From Sipunculus nudus (Eukaryota; Annelida; Sipuncula; Golfingiida; Sipunculidae), in the NCBI GenBank assembly GCA_026874595.1, contig CM049313.1:29570008-29634007 (forward strand): a DNA stretch of 64,000 bases, in the 5' to 3' direction. The translations under genes and the position numbers were made by a program. Below are positions 33,180-43,975 of this stretch, piece after piece; position 1 is the first letter of the stretch, and the number at the start of each line of letters is the position of its first letter. A model generated the notes under the pieces. The model made no database searches. It saw only the letters and a program-made list of their open reading frames with translations, and had not been told where the DNA came from.

Positions 33180-33800
33180 GCTAAAATGTTACAAAATTCA
33201 GCTGAGTGACATGACCCATGGGTCCCTTGTTTCCTGGTAGTCATGTAATAGTTATTTCTGCAATCATATGTTGGATTTGTACAGCCCCAAATAACAAGGA
33301 CATATCCTTAATCTCAGCTTTTCAAATGCAAATATATTTAAAAAATATATAACAATAGATAAAATCCTTTTTTGCTTTAGCTACGATTTTGCAAAATTCA
33401 GCTGAGTATCAAGACACATCATTTTTATGGCAGTCATGTCTAAATATTAGTGTGGCAATCATATATTTAGTATTTGATCATCACCAAATAACAGAGCCAT
33501 TTCTCTTACCTTTTTAAATGCTAACATATAAAAAAATAGAAGTATGTTTTGCATTTGTTAAAATTTTACAAAATTCAACTGAGTGCCGTGACCCATGGGT
33601 CCCTTGTTTCATGGCAGGCATGTCAGAGTATTAGTTTGGCAATCATATATTTAGTACTTTATTATCACCAAATAGCAGGGCCATTTCATGTTAGCTTTTC
33701 AAATGCTGATATATAAAAACAACAAAAATAAAAAACAATGCATTTCTTAAAATTTTACCAAATTCAGCTGATAGCCATGACACATTGGTCCCTTGTTTTC
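33180..33800 (+). repeat. Tandem copies of an H1-like 3' terminus
   Basis: Four units of about 170-210 bp each end in (A)TTCARCTGAGTG.CATGACCCATGGGTCCCTTG-TTT or a decayed version, near 33229, 33420, 33607 and 33798. Each unit shares GGCAATCATATATTTAGTA, CACCAAATAACA and CTTTTCAAATGCTAATATATA. H1 5' ends are absent, so only the 3' terminal segment has been amplified. The last copy ends about 130 bp before the TIMM44 acceptor. Confidence 0.75.
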
Positions 33801-33927
33801 AAAGTTCTCTGCACATAATTCGAATTTTCACAGGTCAGTTACATTAATTGAGCTCCCAGACCATTAGCTTCATTTTGATCAATGGTCATATAATGTTTTC
33901 ATTCCTTTTCATTTTTGTTTTATGTAG

Positions 33928-34047
33928 GACAAGATCCAGAGGATATTGTATGTTTGGGCACTGTGTCGTGATCGGGACATTTTGGATCCAAGAGCTTGTT
34001 GGAGAATAGTTGACATGTCTTACAATGCCCAGGATCAGTGGTTATGA
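33928..34047 (+). CDS. TIMM44: TIM44 final coding exon with stop codon
   Basis: This exon has 39 codons plus TGA in phase 0. It begins DKIQRILYVWALCRDRD, includes the DP.A.WR..D block and ends DQWL. The 'ILYVWALCRDxDxLxPxAxWRxxDxS' pattern is the hallmark C-terminus of metazoan TIM44 (Tim44 domain of the import motor). The acceptor is TTTTATGTAG. The last residues (after NAQD) are expected to be variable. The downstream non-coding sequence is soon interrupted by a MITE. Confidence 0.94.
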   Translation, partial: DKIQRILYVWALCRDRDILDPRACWRIVDMSYNAQDQWL

Positions 34048-34198
34048 TTCCTCCACAATAGACCTTCAAAGCACTATCCTGTACACAACATGATTAATTT
34101 GTTCCTTTTTTACTGCTGGCAATCAATATGAACCATACCATAATGTGCATGGCTTAATACATTTATTGTTTCAAATGTGGTTGCACACAGATGCCTAA
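34048..34198 (+). other. TIMM44: Candidate TIMM44 3' UTR
   Basis: This is A/T-rich non-coding sequence after the TIMM44 stop. No canonical AATAAA is visible. AATACA at about 34156, followed by a GT-rich stretch, is a possible variant poly(A) signal. If that site is not used, the transcript would run into the MITE that starts at 34199. Confidence 0.35.
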
Positions 34199-34822
34199 TG
34201 CCCTTCTCACACTGGCGTGAAATGACGCGCACCTAGTGGCGCTAACTTCAACGCCTGTTATCTCACAGTTAGCGCCGTTTTTTTTACACCATGCAAAGTA
34301 GTGATGGCGTTGGTCGGGGATGACTGGCGCTAATTTACGCGAGTCAACGTGGGTCAAAGCCAAAATTGCGCCAATCATCGCATAATATGGCGTTGATCCA
34401 CGTTGACTCACGTTGTTTTTTAACGCAGGCAACGCCTGTCAAAGCATACCATAAGATGACAGGCTATGACTTGCGTTTATAGGCGTTGGCAGGGGTTAAT
34501 ATTAGCGCTATCGCATGCGTAATCGTCTACGCGGGTTTAAGTCGGCATCTGGCGCTTATACTACATAAAGTATTTTTGGCTGTATCCTATTGCCAAATTA
34601 TTAGACGTTGACCTGCAATGATAGGCGATGACACAAAATGATTGGCATTGACATGCGCCTATAGGCGCTAAAAGTGAAAATTTTTTAACATTCCCAAAAC
34701 TTGGCGGAGACTGGGAGAGTAGTGAGGTTACTGCCGATGACCCAGGTTAACCCCTTGGGATAACCGGCGTTGAAGTTAGCGCCACCAGGTGCGCATCATT
34801 TCACGCCAGTGTGAGAAGGGCA
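34199..34822. mobile_element. PIF/Harbinger-like MITE, 624 bp
   Basis: The terminal inverted repeats are TGCCCTTCTCACACTGGCG... and ...CGCCAGTGTGAGAAGGGCA. They stay complementary for about 55 bp, including GTGGCGCTAACTTCAACGCC on the inside. The 3-bp duplication TAA flanks both ends (34196-34198, 34823-34825); TWA is the usual Harbinger target. No transposase is present. The interior repeats GGCGTTGAC/GGCGCTA-type words. It lies 151 bp after the TIMM44 stop codon. Confidence 0.85.
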
Positions 34823-34825
34823 TAA

Positions 34826-34951
34826 TGTCTGTTACACTGGTCACTCCATGGCTGACTGGAGAGAAAGGTCCTCTTTACTTATAAATATGCAAAAAATATT
34901 GACAGCCTGTAAGTAAGGTGTAACAGTACTAAAATCAGTTTCAGCATTTTT
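34826..34951 (+). other. Flank between MITE and H2
   Basis: This is short single-copy-looking sequence (GTCACTCCATGGCTGACTGG..) that probably continues the TIMM44 downstream region. No poly(A) signal is evident. Confidence 0.4.
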
Positions 34952-37900
34952 AACGAACCTGTGGGCTTATGCAATGGCGCATTTATCTGCATTTTATACA
35001 GAAATAGCTAAACAACCTTTAAAAATCTTCTATGAGAGTGTCCAAATTTGTTCAATATGTCACAGAAATAAGCCTAGAAACAGTCTTTATCAAGGTTGTT
35101 CAAATGGTTCCAATTTTGGATTTTTGGCCAAGTTACAGGAAGCTGAACTTAGTCTTTTGTCCAAAAAAGCATACTTATATTACATTCTCAGGAGCAGCTT
35201 GAGCTGCCATCACCAAATTTTATTCAATTGTTGGTGACATCAACCTTTTTTTATGGGGGTCATCAGTCATCAGTAGATTAACCTATAGTTTCTCAGGACC
35301 AGCATTTTATGCAAAAATCAGTCACATTTCAAATGTTGAGCTTTTTGTGTCGCCACCTGCAATGACTTACATTTTATGGGGAAAAAAATGAAAACATTTG
35401 AAAATCTTCTCTGAAATCATTCAACCAAATTGTTCAATATTTCACAGTAAATGATCCCAGACATGAGCTTTCTCAAGTTTGTTCAAATGGTTTGGGTTTG
35501 AATTTTGGCCAGGTCACAGAAATTTGAACTTAGTCATTTGGCCAAGTATTAGCAAACTAACGTAAAAATCTCAGAAACGACAGGAGCTAGCATCACCAAG
35601 TTTTGTGCAAATGTTGATCACATGACTCATATTTGAAATTCAGGTTTTTGTGGCACCACCTACATCAAACTTTTTTTCACGGCAAAAACCTCGTAATTTT
35701 AGCCTCTTTCAGCTTGAAAATGTACTATGAATAGTTTAATTTTTCACAAGAATTATCCTTTGGTAGGGTTCTCTCAGTTGTATAAGAATAGATTTGGTTC
35801 ATTAATTTTTGGTAGTGTGTTGAAAGCTGAAGTTTGTCTTGTCTAGTAAGCCTATTTCAAACTCGGAGCTGCAATAGTCCTTTTCTGCAAAACTGTTGTT
35901 TTAACTTCTGTAACTTGGCACAAAAATTATTCTTAGGTGGCCTTTATTCAAGTTTACTTAAATGATTTTTGGCAGATTTATTGGACATATAACAATGAAA
36001 AACTGTGAGATAATCAAAGCTAGTAGATTTATTGTGTTAATAAACTAAGCTCTTTGGTTGTACTGGCAGCATAAATAATTGGTTCCATGAATCCATGAAT
36101 AAAATATATTGTTTTCTGATTTTGCTTTCAGTAGGCATCTGTTATTATTCTAAACATTTTGATAAAAAATCTTATGAATATGCAGCTTGAAAAAAGCATT
36201 GTAGACAGTCTATTATGTATAAACAGATCAGGCAACATGCCAAATTTTGGCTGTATAAATAGCTTGTCAGACTGCCAACTATTTCAGATTGGCAACACAC
36301 CAAGTTTCAGCCTGGATCAATTTATAGCTTTGGCAGACTGCCAACTGTATCAGATTTTTATACAGGTCAAGAGATCACTCAGTGCAGCCAGGTATAGGTC
36401 AAGAGTTCACTCACTGCAGCAGCTGCAGCTAGCAATTAGCTTCACTTGACTTTGGGCAACTGCCTGCCTCAGCTGAGATTGTTCAGCCCAGTGCTCCTAA
36501 CTCAAGAGAAGTTACATGTATCTGCCTGACTTTTTGGCCTGCCCATGCATTTTTAGCGAACCTGTGAGCTTATGCGATAGTGCGGCAGCGTGCGTCGTAC
36601 GTTGTGCGTCGTCTGTACGTTAACCATAGCTATCTCAAAAATGGCTGGAGCTAGCATCACCAAATATTTTGCAAATAATCAGTCATCCAAAAAACTATTT
36701 CGGATTTTGTTTATTTTTTTTCTAACTGCATTTTCTTAGATTTTATAGGGAAAAAGCTAAAAAAGCTTTAAAAATCTTCTTCTCTGAAACTGTCCAGCCA
36801 AATTGTCCAATATTTCACAGAAATGATCCCTGGAACAATCTTTCTCAAGTTTGTTCGAATGGTTCCTGTTCGGAGATTTTTGGCTGAGTTACAGGAGGTT
36901 GAACTTTGATACCTGTGCAAAAAAGCATATTAAAATTTAAATCTCAGAAACGGCGGGAGCTATCATCACCAAATTTTATGCCAAAGTTTGTCACATAAGT
37001 CATATATGAAATTGAGGTATTGGTGGCGCCACCTGCATCGGCCTTTTTTGTACGGGGTCATCAGTGCCTGTATAACACTGAGGGCTACAAAAAACTTCTT
37101 CTCTGAAACCATATGGCCAAAATGTTTAATATCGCACAGAAATGATCCTTGGGTAGTGCTTTCTGAAGTTTGTTCAAATGGTCTCAGTTCAGTGACTTTT
37201 GGCTAAGTTCTGGGAAGCTGAATTTAGTCATATGCCATAACAGTCCATTTTAGCTCAGTGGCTACAAATTCTTAAATCTCACACATTAATTATCCTCAGA
37301 TGTTGATAATTCAAGTTTGTTCAAATGGTTTTGGTTCAGTGCTTTTTGCCTGAGTTACTGGAAGCTGAACTTAGCCAGTTTGCTGTATCTTCCTATATGA
37401 GTTATAAACCTGCAAAACGTTTTTCGACTGATGCCACTGAAGCCAGTTTGTTAAATATTTTACAAGAATAATCCCTACAATTATTCTTACAATTATTGTC
37501 ATTAATGGTTCCACATGAATGATTTTTGGCTGAATTATGGAGCTTGAATTGAGTCATTTTACCATATATGTTAGCTGTGTGATGCTGTTACATCTAGCCT
37601 GGCACCAGTTTATCAGCATCTATTACATCATGCCACTAGACATTTAGATTTCAGGTTATCTTTGGTTAATATTGACAAGAAAGTTTTTTTAAAAGCTTTT
37701 AAAAAATTTAGATTTATGATTTAAGTTATTCATCATACCAGGCAGTGTTACAATCATGGATATTCAGCTCTCTGTGGCTATATAAAGACAACTGTATGTG
37801 GATTATAAATTATTGGTATCCCTACTCAACTTAATTCAAGAATTTGCCATCAATGAGATATATCTGTATTTTAATTTTGCATTCAGTATGTATCCATAAT

Positions 37901-38595
37901 AATTTTACATATATTCCTGATTTCTTTCTTATAAAAAGTCAGCTGAAAAGCATTACAAGTAGGGACCACTTTGTGTACAGATGGCAGCACTTGGTTTACC
38001 ATTGGCAGATTGCCAGTGCCTTGATGTTGGCCATTAGCCAAGATGATGTCAGCTCTATAATTAGTTTTGGCACAGTGCCAGGATTGGAAGAAGTGCAGCC
38101 AGGTATAGGTCAAGAGTTCACTCAGTGCAGTAGCTGCATTCTATTTATAGCTCTGGCAGACTGCTCTCTGCATCATATTTGGCACCAAAGTGCAGCCTCA
38201 ATCTATTTATAGCTTTGGCAGACTGCCAACTGTGTCAGATTATGCAACAGGTCAAGAGTTCACTCATTGCAGCCAGGTACAGGTCAAAAGTTCACTCAGT
38301 CTAGCCAGGTGCAGGTCAAGGGTTCACTCAGTGCAGTAGCTTGAGGCAGCGATTTGTCACAGGTCACTCGGGGGCAACTGCCTTACTCACCTAAGCCTTG
38401 TCAGCCCAGTGCATCAAACTCTGGGAAGTTTGCTGTATTGGACTGATATTTTGACCTGTCTATGCGTCTTTGATGGTATTCTCATTTACAAGACAGGTGG
38501 TGTCACCTACATTGACTTTTGCAGTGTATGCACCTGCTTATTTCTACAGAGGATTTTTATACATCAGCCTAAAATTGGGCATGTTTATACATATC

Positions 38596-38598
<3 letters not shown>

Positions 38599-38638
<40 letters not shown>
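38599..38638. repeat. (TA)n microsatellite
   Basis: About 20 TA repeats lie inside the inner H2 body. Other H2 copies have a non-repetitive CATATCGAATAGCTTTG here, so the run arose after insertion. Confidence 0.95.
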
Positions 38639-38642
<4 letters not shown>

Positions 38643-38752
38643 GTGTACAAAACTAGTGGCGCCACCTACAATAATTTTTGCACAGTGTATGTCCCTCCTT
38701 ATTTCATAGGAGGGATTTGTTTGATATACTGGTGGTGCCAGCTACAATCATT

Positions 38753-39936
38753 GTATCCGCCAAAACAGAGTTTTGTGGATACTATGTTTTCAGTCGGACG
38801 CCGATGCTGCCGCCATCGCCGCATAGGTTTCCGGAGAACTCCTCCATACCCACTGGGCAGAATTTTTTAAAATTTGGAATTATGATCAGTCACATGTGAA
38901 CTGCTGCGCCCTCATTTTTGGTTGACCTCTGACCTTTCCTCTCTGCCCAGCATCCATTTGTGTGTCTATTTCCACACATAAACCCACATATCTCGGGAAC
39001 CGTTTGACCGATAAGGCTAAAGATTTTGCACAAATGTAGCCCTTTGAAAGCTTTATAACATACACTAAAATGGTGGCGCCACCTGCAACCATTTTTGCAC
39101 AGCTTCCATCTGTTCATCTGCCTTGGGATAAAAACACTCATATCTCAGCATTGGTTGGACTTATCCACCTGACATTTTGCATGTGTATACATTCTGGACA
39201 GCTTTCTTGATTTAATGACAGGTGGCGCCACCTACATTCACGTTTAAGCTGCAGACATCCAAGCTCATATCTCGGGAACTGTTTGACCAGTTGGGCCAAA
39301 ATTTTGCTTGTGTATAGATCTCCCATAGCTCTTTATCATATGCAAAACTGGTGGTGCCACCTGCCACCATTTTTGCACAGCGTCCGTCTGTTTGTCTGCC
39401 GTGGGCTATAATCACTCATATCTCAGTAGTGGTTTGACTTATCCACCTGAAATTTGCATGTTTATACATCTTGGATAGCTTTCTGGATTTTTTGGCAGGT
39501 GGTGCCACCTACATTTATGTATATGCTGCAGACATTCAGGCTTATATCTCAGGACTGGTTTGACTGATTCCCCTGAAATTTTGCATGTGTATAGATCTCA
39601 TATCTTTTAATCATACACAAAATTGGTGGCGCCACCTGCCACCATTTTTGCACAGCGTCCGTCTGTTTATCTGCCTTGGGATAAAAACACTCATATCTCT
39701 GCATTGGTTGGACTTATCCACCTGAAATTTTGCATGTGTATACATCCTGGACAGCTTTCTTGATTTTATGACAGGTGGCGCCACCTACATACACATTTCG
39801 GCTGCAGACATCCAGGCTATTATGCAACACACCTCACTCTATTTCCCCTTGCCACTCAATCTATGCCTCACTTCACCTTTCCCACTCTTGATTTTGGCAG
39901 ATACACGTAGTCGCTTGTTGACTACCCATATTCTAG
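38753..39936 (+). mobile_element. H3 element, 1184 bp, complete
   Basis: The 5' end is GTATCCGCCAAAACAGAGTT, then TTGTGGATACTATG. The core is unit C with the perfect palindrome at 39220 and 39773. The 3' end is ATTTTGGCAGATACACGTAGTCGCTTGTTGACTACCC, then ATATTCTAG. GTAGTC/GACTAC forms a 6-bp stem. The flanks TACAATCATT and TTTTTGTGTTGTGTGCACCC rebuild the empty site at 2535-2562 in another H2 copy. Confidence 0.85.
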
Positions 39937-40746
39937 TTTTTGTGTTGTGTGCACCCATGCCAGAATTGCAGCAGTGATGTTTGTTTAATTGTTTCTTGTT
40001 CCAAGTGTTTAGTACTTGCATTGTTCATATACATGTTACACATGTTCTTGAAAAGTAATGGTCCAGCATTGAAGCATTATACCTGGTGTAATCTCATTGC
40101 ATAGGTTCGCATTAGGCCTGTAGGCCTTGTTATGGCTTTCTCATACACAAGACTGTTGTCACCACCTGCAATATTTTGACAGTGTATATACCTGCTTATT
40201 TCTCAGGAGGAATTTGATATATGAGACTGAAATTGTGCATATCTATACATATTGGAAAGCTTTGTCACATACAAGACTGGTGTTGCCACCTACAATAATT
40301 TTTGCACAGTGTATGTCCCTGCTTATTTCTTAGGCAGATTGGATATAACAGCCTGAAATTGGGTTTATATATACATCTCAGATAGCTTTTTTGTATACAA
40401 GACTGGTGGCACCACCTACAATAATTTTTTGCACAGTGTATGTCCCTGCTTATTTCTCAAGAGTGGTTTGAAGTAACTGCTTGATATTTTGCATGTCCAT
40501 ACATCTTTGATGGCTTTCTTATACACAAGACTGGTGGTGCTACCTATAATCCTTTTGTGTTGTGTACATCCATGCCAGTATTTCAGGAGTGACGTTTGTG
40601 AAATTGGTGCTTATACTCAGGTTCGTAATGTTTAGTACTTGCACTGTACATACACAAGTGTACTTGAAAAGTAATGGCCCAGCTTGAAAGCATTATACCT
40701 GATGTATATCCCTTTGCACAGGTTCGCATTAGGCCTGTAGGCCTTG

Positions 40747-41126
40747 TTATAGGCATCCAACTTAAGGATGTGCACAGAGTGAAATGCATCCTATCAGGAT
40801 GCCCTGCCCTGCATACAGGTGGGATGCACTTTTTAAACATGATCACTTGCATGGATCAGCAATTTCAAGGGGATTTACCAGGTGGATATAGCCTAGTTAT
40901 TTTATCAATGAATAAACTTAATAACTCAATAATGCACCAGTTAAAGAACCTTGAAGAAGTTTTCCATTTATAAAATGTGCACTACAGTGCTACTGTGTTA
41001 AGAGAAGCATTCTAACTGATGGAAGTTTGAAATTAAATAAAAGACAGATAATATTGTGTTCTTATCATTCTGTGCCATTTTTGCCTGTGCCATATTACCA
41101 TGTCATAAATACTTGTGTTAATTAAG
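40747..41126 (+). other. Unassigned sequence after H2
   Basis: No repeat partner was noticed. A frame from 40674 to 40973 is open for 99 codons, but its first third is H2 terminus, so it is probably chance. The phrase GGATGCCCTGCCCTGCATACAGG is not repeated elsewhere here. Confidence 0.35.
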
Positions 41127-41640
41127 GCCCCGCTTGAAAAGCAGGTGCCCTATAGTAATCGACCTGTCTGTCTGTCTGTCCGTCTGGCCATCCACAAATT
41201 CTTTTCCGGATGATAACTCCAGTTAGGATTGACGGATTGAGTTCAAACCTGAAATATGTATTAACCATCAATTATGGAAGATTCCTATCGATTTTGGGGT
41301 CCGGAGGTCAAAGGTCAAAAAAGTTATTCACAGTTTGGTGTTAAATTTTAGGTCCCTCTTTCAGCAGGGCAGTAGTCATAATTGTAACCATAATTGTTTG
41401 TTCCACCTTAAAAGTAGGACAGGTCCCCATGTCAACAGCAACAAGGCATGATATATGGTCATAGTCAGCCATTTTTCTGTAAGTTATGCGGTAAAAACCA
41501 TTACTGAACACCTAGTCAGGTTGCGCTCTCTAAGCAAATATGCATGCAAAAGGACACATATTGTTAACACAATAACTTGTAAAAAGTTTTCATATAAGGT
41601 CCCCAGACTCACGGCAGTGATGGACCTTTTGATGGGGTAC
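41127..41640 (+). repeat. GGTCA-rich module with hairpin 5' block
   Basis: The segment begins GGCCCCGCTTGAAAAGCAGG, TGCCCTATAGTAATC, an imperfect hairpin, then (GTCT)n and CAAATTCTTTTCCGGATGATAACTCCAG. The related start at 43416 reads GGGCGCTGCTTCTTGAAGC, TGGTGCCC. A perfect DR1 (AGGTCAAAGGTCA) lies at 41305-41317. The 3' limit is unclear. Confidence 0.6.
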
Positions 41641-42701
41641 ATCATGTTTGAAGATGGGTGACCTTGATGGATTTTCAAGGTCACAGAGGTGATAATGCTA
41701 AAATTATGTTAACCAAATAGCTCGCAAACAATTTGTCTAACACTCACTGAACTTGCACCAGTAATGTTTGTTATGAAGGGCTAGGTCAAGTTGGAAGATG
41801 GATGACCTTGACAGAGGCGATAATTCTCAAATGATGTTAATGCAATAACTCGCAAAGAATTTGATGAACAATCCAATTTGTCTCGGCATAATAACTCCCC
41901 TAACATATGATGGATAGGATTCAAACATAAGATGTATCACACATGGCCTAAGGGAGAAGCTTATTGATATTTGGGTCAGAACGAAAAAAAAAAGTAATAC
42001 ACAGTTTTGTGTTCAGTTGCTGGTGTCTCCTTCAGCAGGCCAAAAATGGATGAATCTTTTTCGAGTCACTTGTGTACAGCTGCATTACATTTTCACAGCA
42101 TATTTTGTACAGACAACTTGAAGATTCCCCAGAAAAGGATACACTGGCCAAACGCATCACAGTGGCTCTCATTTAGACCATGTTTGGACAAATCTATCTC
42201 CACTTCCAACATCTCAAGGAATTTGGACCTATTATAGTGGCATCTGCAGACACAAGCCCAAGAACAGCTGAATCTCAGTTCAAGAGAATGACCATTTATC
42301 ACTACTAACCAGCAGCTAACTCTCTCTAATACTACAAGGTTCATGTACAGACTCAAGCCTCACATATAATAAGGCCAATTCAACATACATATACTGTAAA
42401 AATATTTGACACAGCCCAGCCAAGACTTCAACCAAGAATAATTGGCACAGGTAATACAAAAATACAGAAACTAAAAATGCATGCAGTTCTTTTATATCAT
42501 TATTATGATAGCTTTGAACATTTTCACTTTACCATATCTTTTCTTCCAGTTTATACATGTCAGCTGTCTTACAGGTTCTTTAATTTTCTAATATCACTCT
42601 ATCAGCCCATGCTACCAAAGTACACCAAATTCACAGTACTTCAGTTTATAATGACTGCATCTTTTGCAGGTCCCTTACTGACCTGTCAGTTTTCTAGTTT
42701 T
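41641..42701 (+). other. H4-like core words, then unassigned sequence
   Basis: The part 41645-41850 contains GAAGATGGGTGACCTTGATGG and TTTTCAAGGTCACAGAGGTG, which are H4 core words. From about 41900 to 42690 no partner or convincing gene was seen. The end (GTCAGTTTTCTAG-TTTT at 42686-42700) resembles an H3/H4-type CTAG terminus directly before the next H1. Confidence 0.4.
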
Positions 42702-43415
42702 AGCTCAGCTGACTGTAAGTCATCTGAGCTATGGTGCTGACCTTTCTGGCCGGCAGTTAACAGGGCACGAATTTTAAATGTTTAACCCAGAAACTTCCAA
42801 TTAATTAAAAGGGAGGTCATATTAAAATTTCCTTTGAAACCTAAAATTAGGTAACTGTATTCTGCTAGCTATGGGGGGAAAAAACATGATTTTAGTACCC
42901 TGAACATCAGATAGGCACAAATTGTATGTGTTAGGTTTAGAATATTTTAATGTAACTTCCAGAGAGGTCCTGCCTGGGCAAATCTCCTTAGAAACCTGAA
43001 ACTAGGTCATGGTGACCCCTATTCTATAAGCTGTGGGGAAAAATATGATTTGAGCATCCAGACATTCAGACAGGGCATAAATTGGATCTGTTAGAAATAG
43101 AATCATCTGACGTGACGTCAAGGGAGGTCTTGGACAAATCTTTGTGAAAACCTGAAATAAGGTCACTGTGTCCTATATTCTGCAAGCTATGTCAAAGAAT
43201 ATGATTTGAGCACCCTATAAGTCAGACAGTATCACAGTTGGATGTAGAAACCTCTAACTTAGCATCAATGGAGTTCCTGGTAAAATCTTCTTGGAAACCT
43301 GAAATAAGATCAGTGTACCCTATTTTCTGAGGACTATGGTCCTACTTCTTGAAATCATTCTTCCCATCAATCAAGGTTCTTTAATAATATTTTGCACCTC
43401 ATCATAACATAAATA
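42702..43415 (+). mobile_element. H1 5' portion with degraded unit A
   Basis: AGCTCAGCTGACTGTAAGTCATCTGAGC follows TTTTCTAGTTTT. About four decayed unit-A repeats of shortened length follow (AACAGGGCACGAATTTTAAATG, CAGACAGGGCATAAATTGG). No H1 3' terminus was found for this copy. Confidence 0.6.
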
Positions 43416-43975
43416 GTTAGGGCGCTGCTTCTTGAAGCTGGTGCCCTATAGTAATCACCCTGTCTGTCTGTCTGTCCGTCCACAAATTCATTTCCAGATG
43501 ATAACTGCAGTTAAGATTCACGATTGGATTTCAAACTTAAAATATAAATGGCCTACCACTAAAGCAAGAACCCTATTGTTTTTGGGGTCATGAGGTCAAA
43601 GGTCAACGGCTCAGGACTCACACATTTTTAAAAAAATGTGAATATATTTTAAGCAAAACTTTCCATACCACTCTCTCAATCTTACACATATAGGACACCT
43701 GCAAACTGGAGAACATCTCTGTCAATCTTGGGGTCACAAGTTCAAAGGTCAAGGTCACAGGAGGCATCTGTCCACAAATTCATTTCCAGATGATAACTCC
43801 AGTTGGGATTCACATATGGATTTCAAACTTGACTTTTATATGGCCCAACAATAAAACAAACATCCTTTTTAATTTGGGTCACGAGGTCAAAGGTAAAAGT
43901 CCCCCAACCTTTAAAAAGGTTGTGGATGCATTTTAAGCAAAAACTTTCACTTTCAAGCTGAAAATCCATCAAGCA
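43416..43975 (+). repeat. GGTCA-rich module
   Basis: The 5' hairpin block GGGCGCTGCTTCTTGAAGC is followed by (CTGT)n and 'CACAAATTCATTTCCAGATG' units. A perfect AGGTCAAAGGTCA lies at 43593-43605, with near matches at 43740 and 43883. It joins H4-like sequence at about 43976. Confidence 0.65.

Larger units (their letters stand above)
2985..33927 (+). other. TIMM44: TIMM44 last intron, about 30.9 kb, repeat-filled
   Basis: The intron is bounded by GTGAGT at 2985 and TATGTAG at 33921-33927. Nearly all of it can be assigned to nested rolling-circle-type repeats, a SINE and a solo LTR. Likely original intron sequence survives near the borders (about 2985-3150 and parts of 32882-33927). No open frame inside resembles a TIM44 exon, and none is needed because the protein is continuous across the junction. 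Confidence 0.88.
36555..40129 (+). mobile_element. Inner H2 element, near full length
   Basis: The 5' end AGCGAACCTGTGAGCTTATGCG follows GCATTTT. The 3' end is CATAGGTTCGCATTAGGCCTG, TAGGCC, TTG at 40129, then TTATGGCTTTCTC. The flanks join to 'GCAT.TTTGATGGCTTTCTC', seen intact at 40503-40515 and 17270. Nested H3 at 38753-39936; excluding it the element is 2391 bp. This is the best copy for a reference consensus. Confidence 0.82.
34952..40746 (+). mobile_element. Outer H2 element, 5795 bp with nested copies
   Basis: The 5' end AACGAACCTGTGGGCTTATGC follows GCATTTTT. The 3' end CACAGGTTCGCATTAGGCC, TGTAGGCC, TTG is at 40746. A second H2 lies at 36555-40129. Subtracting it leaves 2220 bp of own sequence, close to the 2391 bp of the inner copy, which supports a full length of about 2.2-2.4 kb. 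Confidence 0.8.

Noticed and set aside
40674-40973. 99-codon plus-strand ORF with a possibly non-repetitive C-terminus
   Set aside because: The first part is the H2 3' terminus and the start codon lies in it; no family resemblance was recognised.
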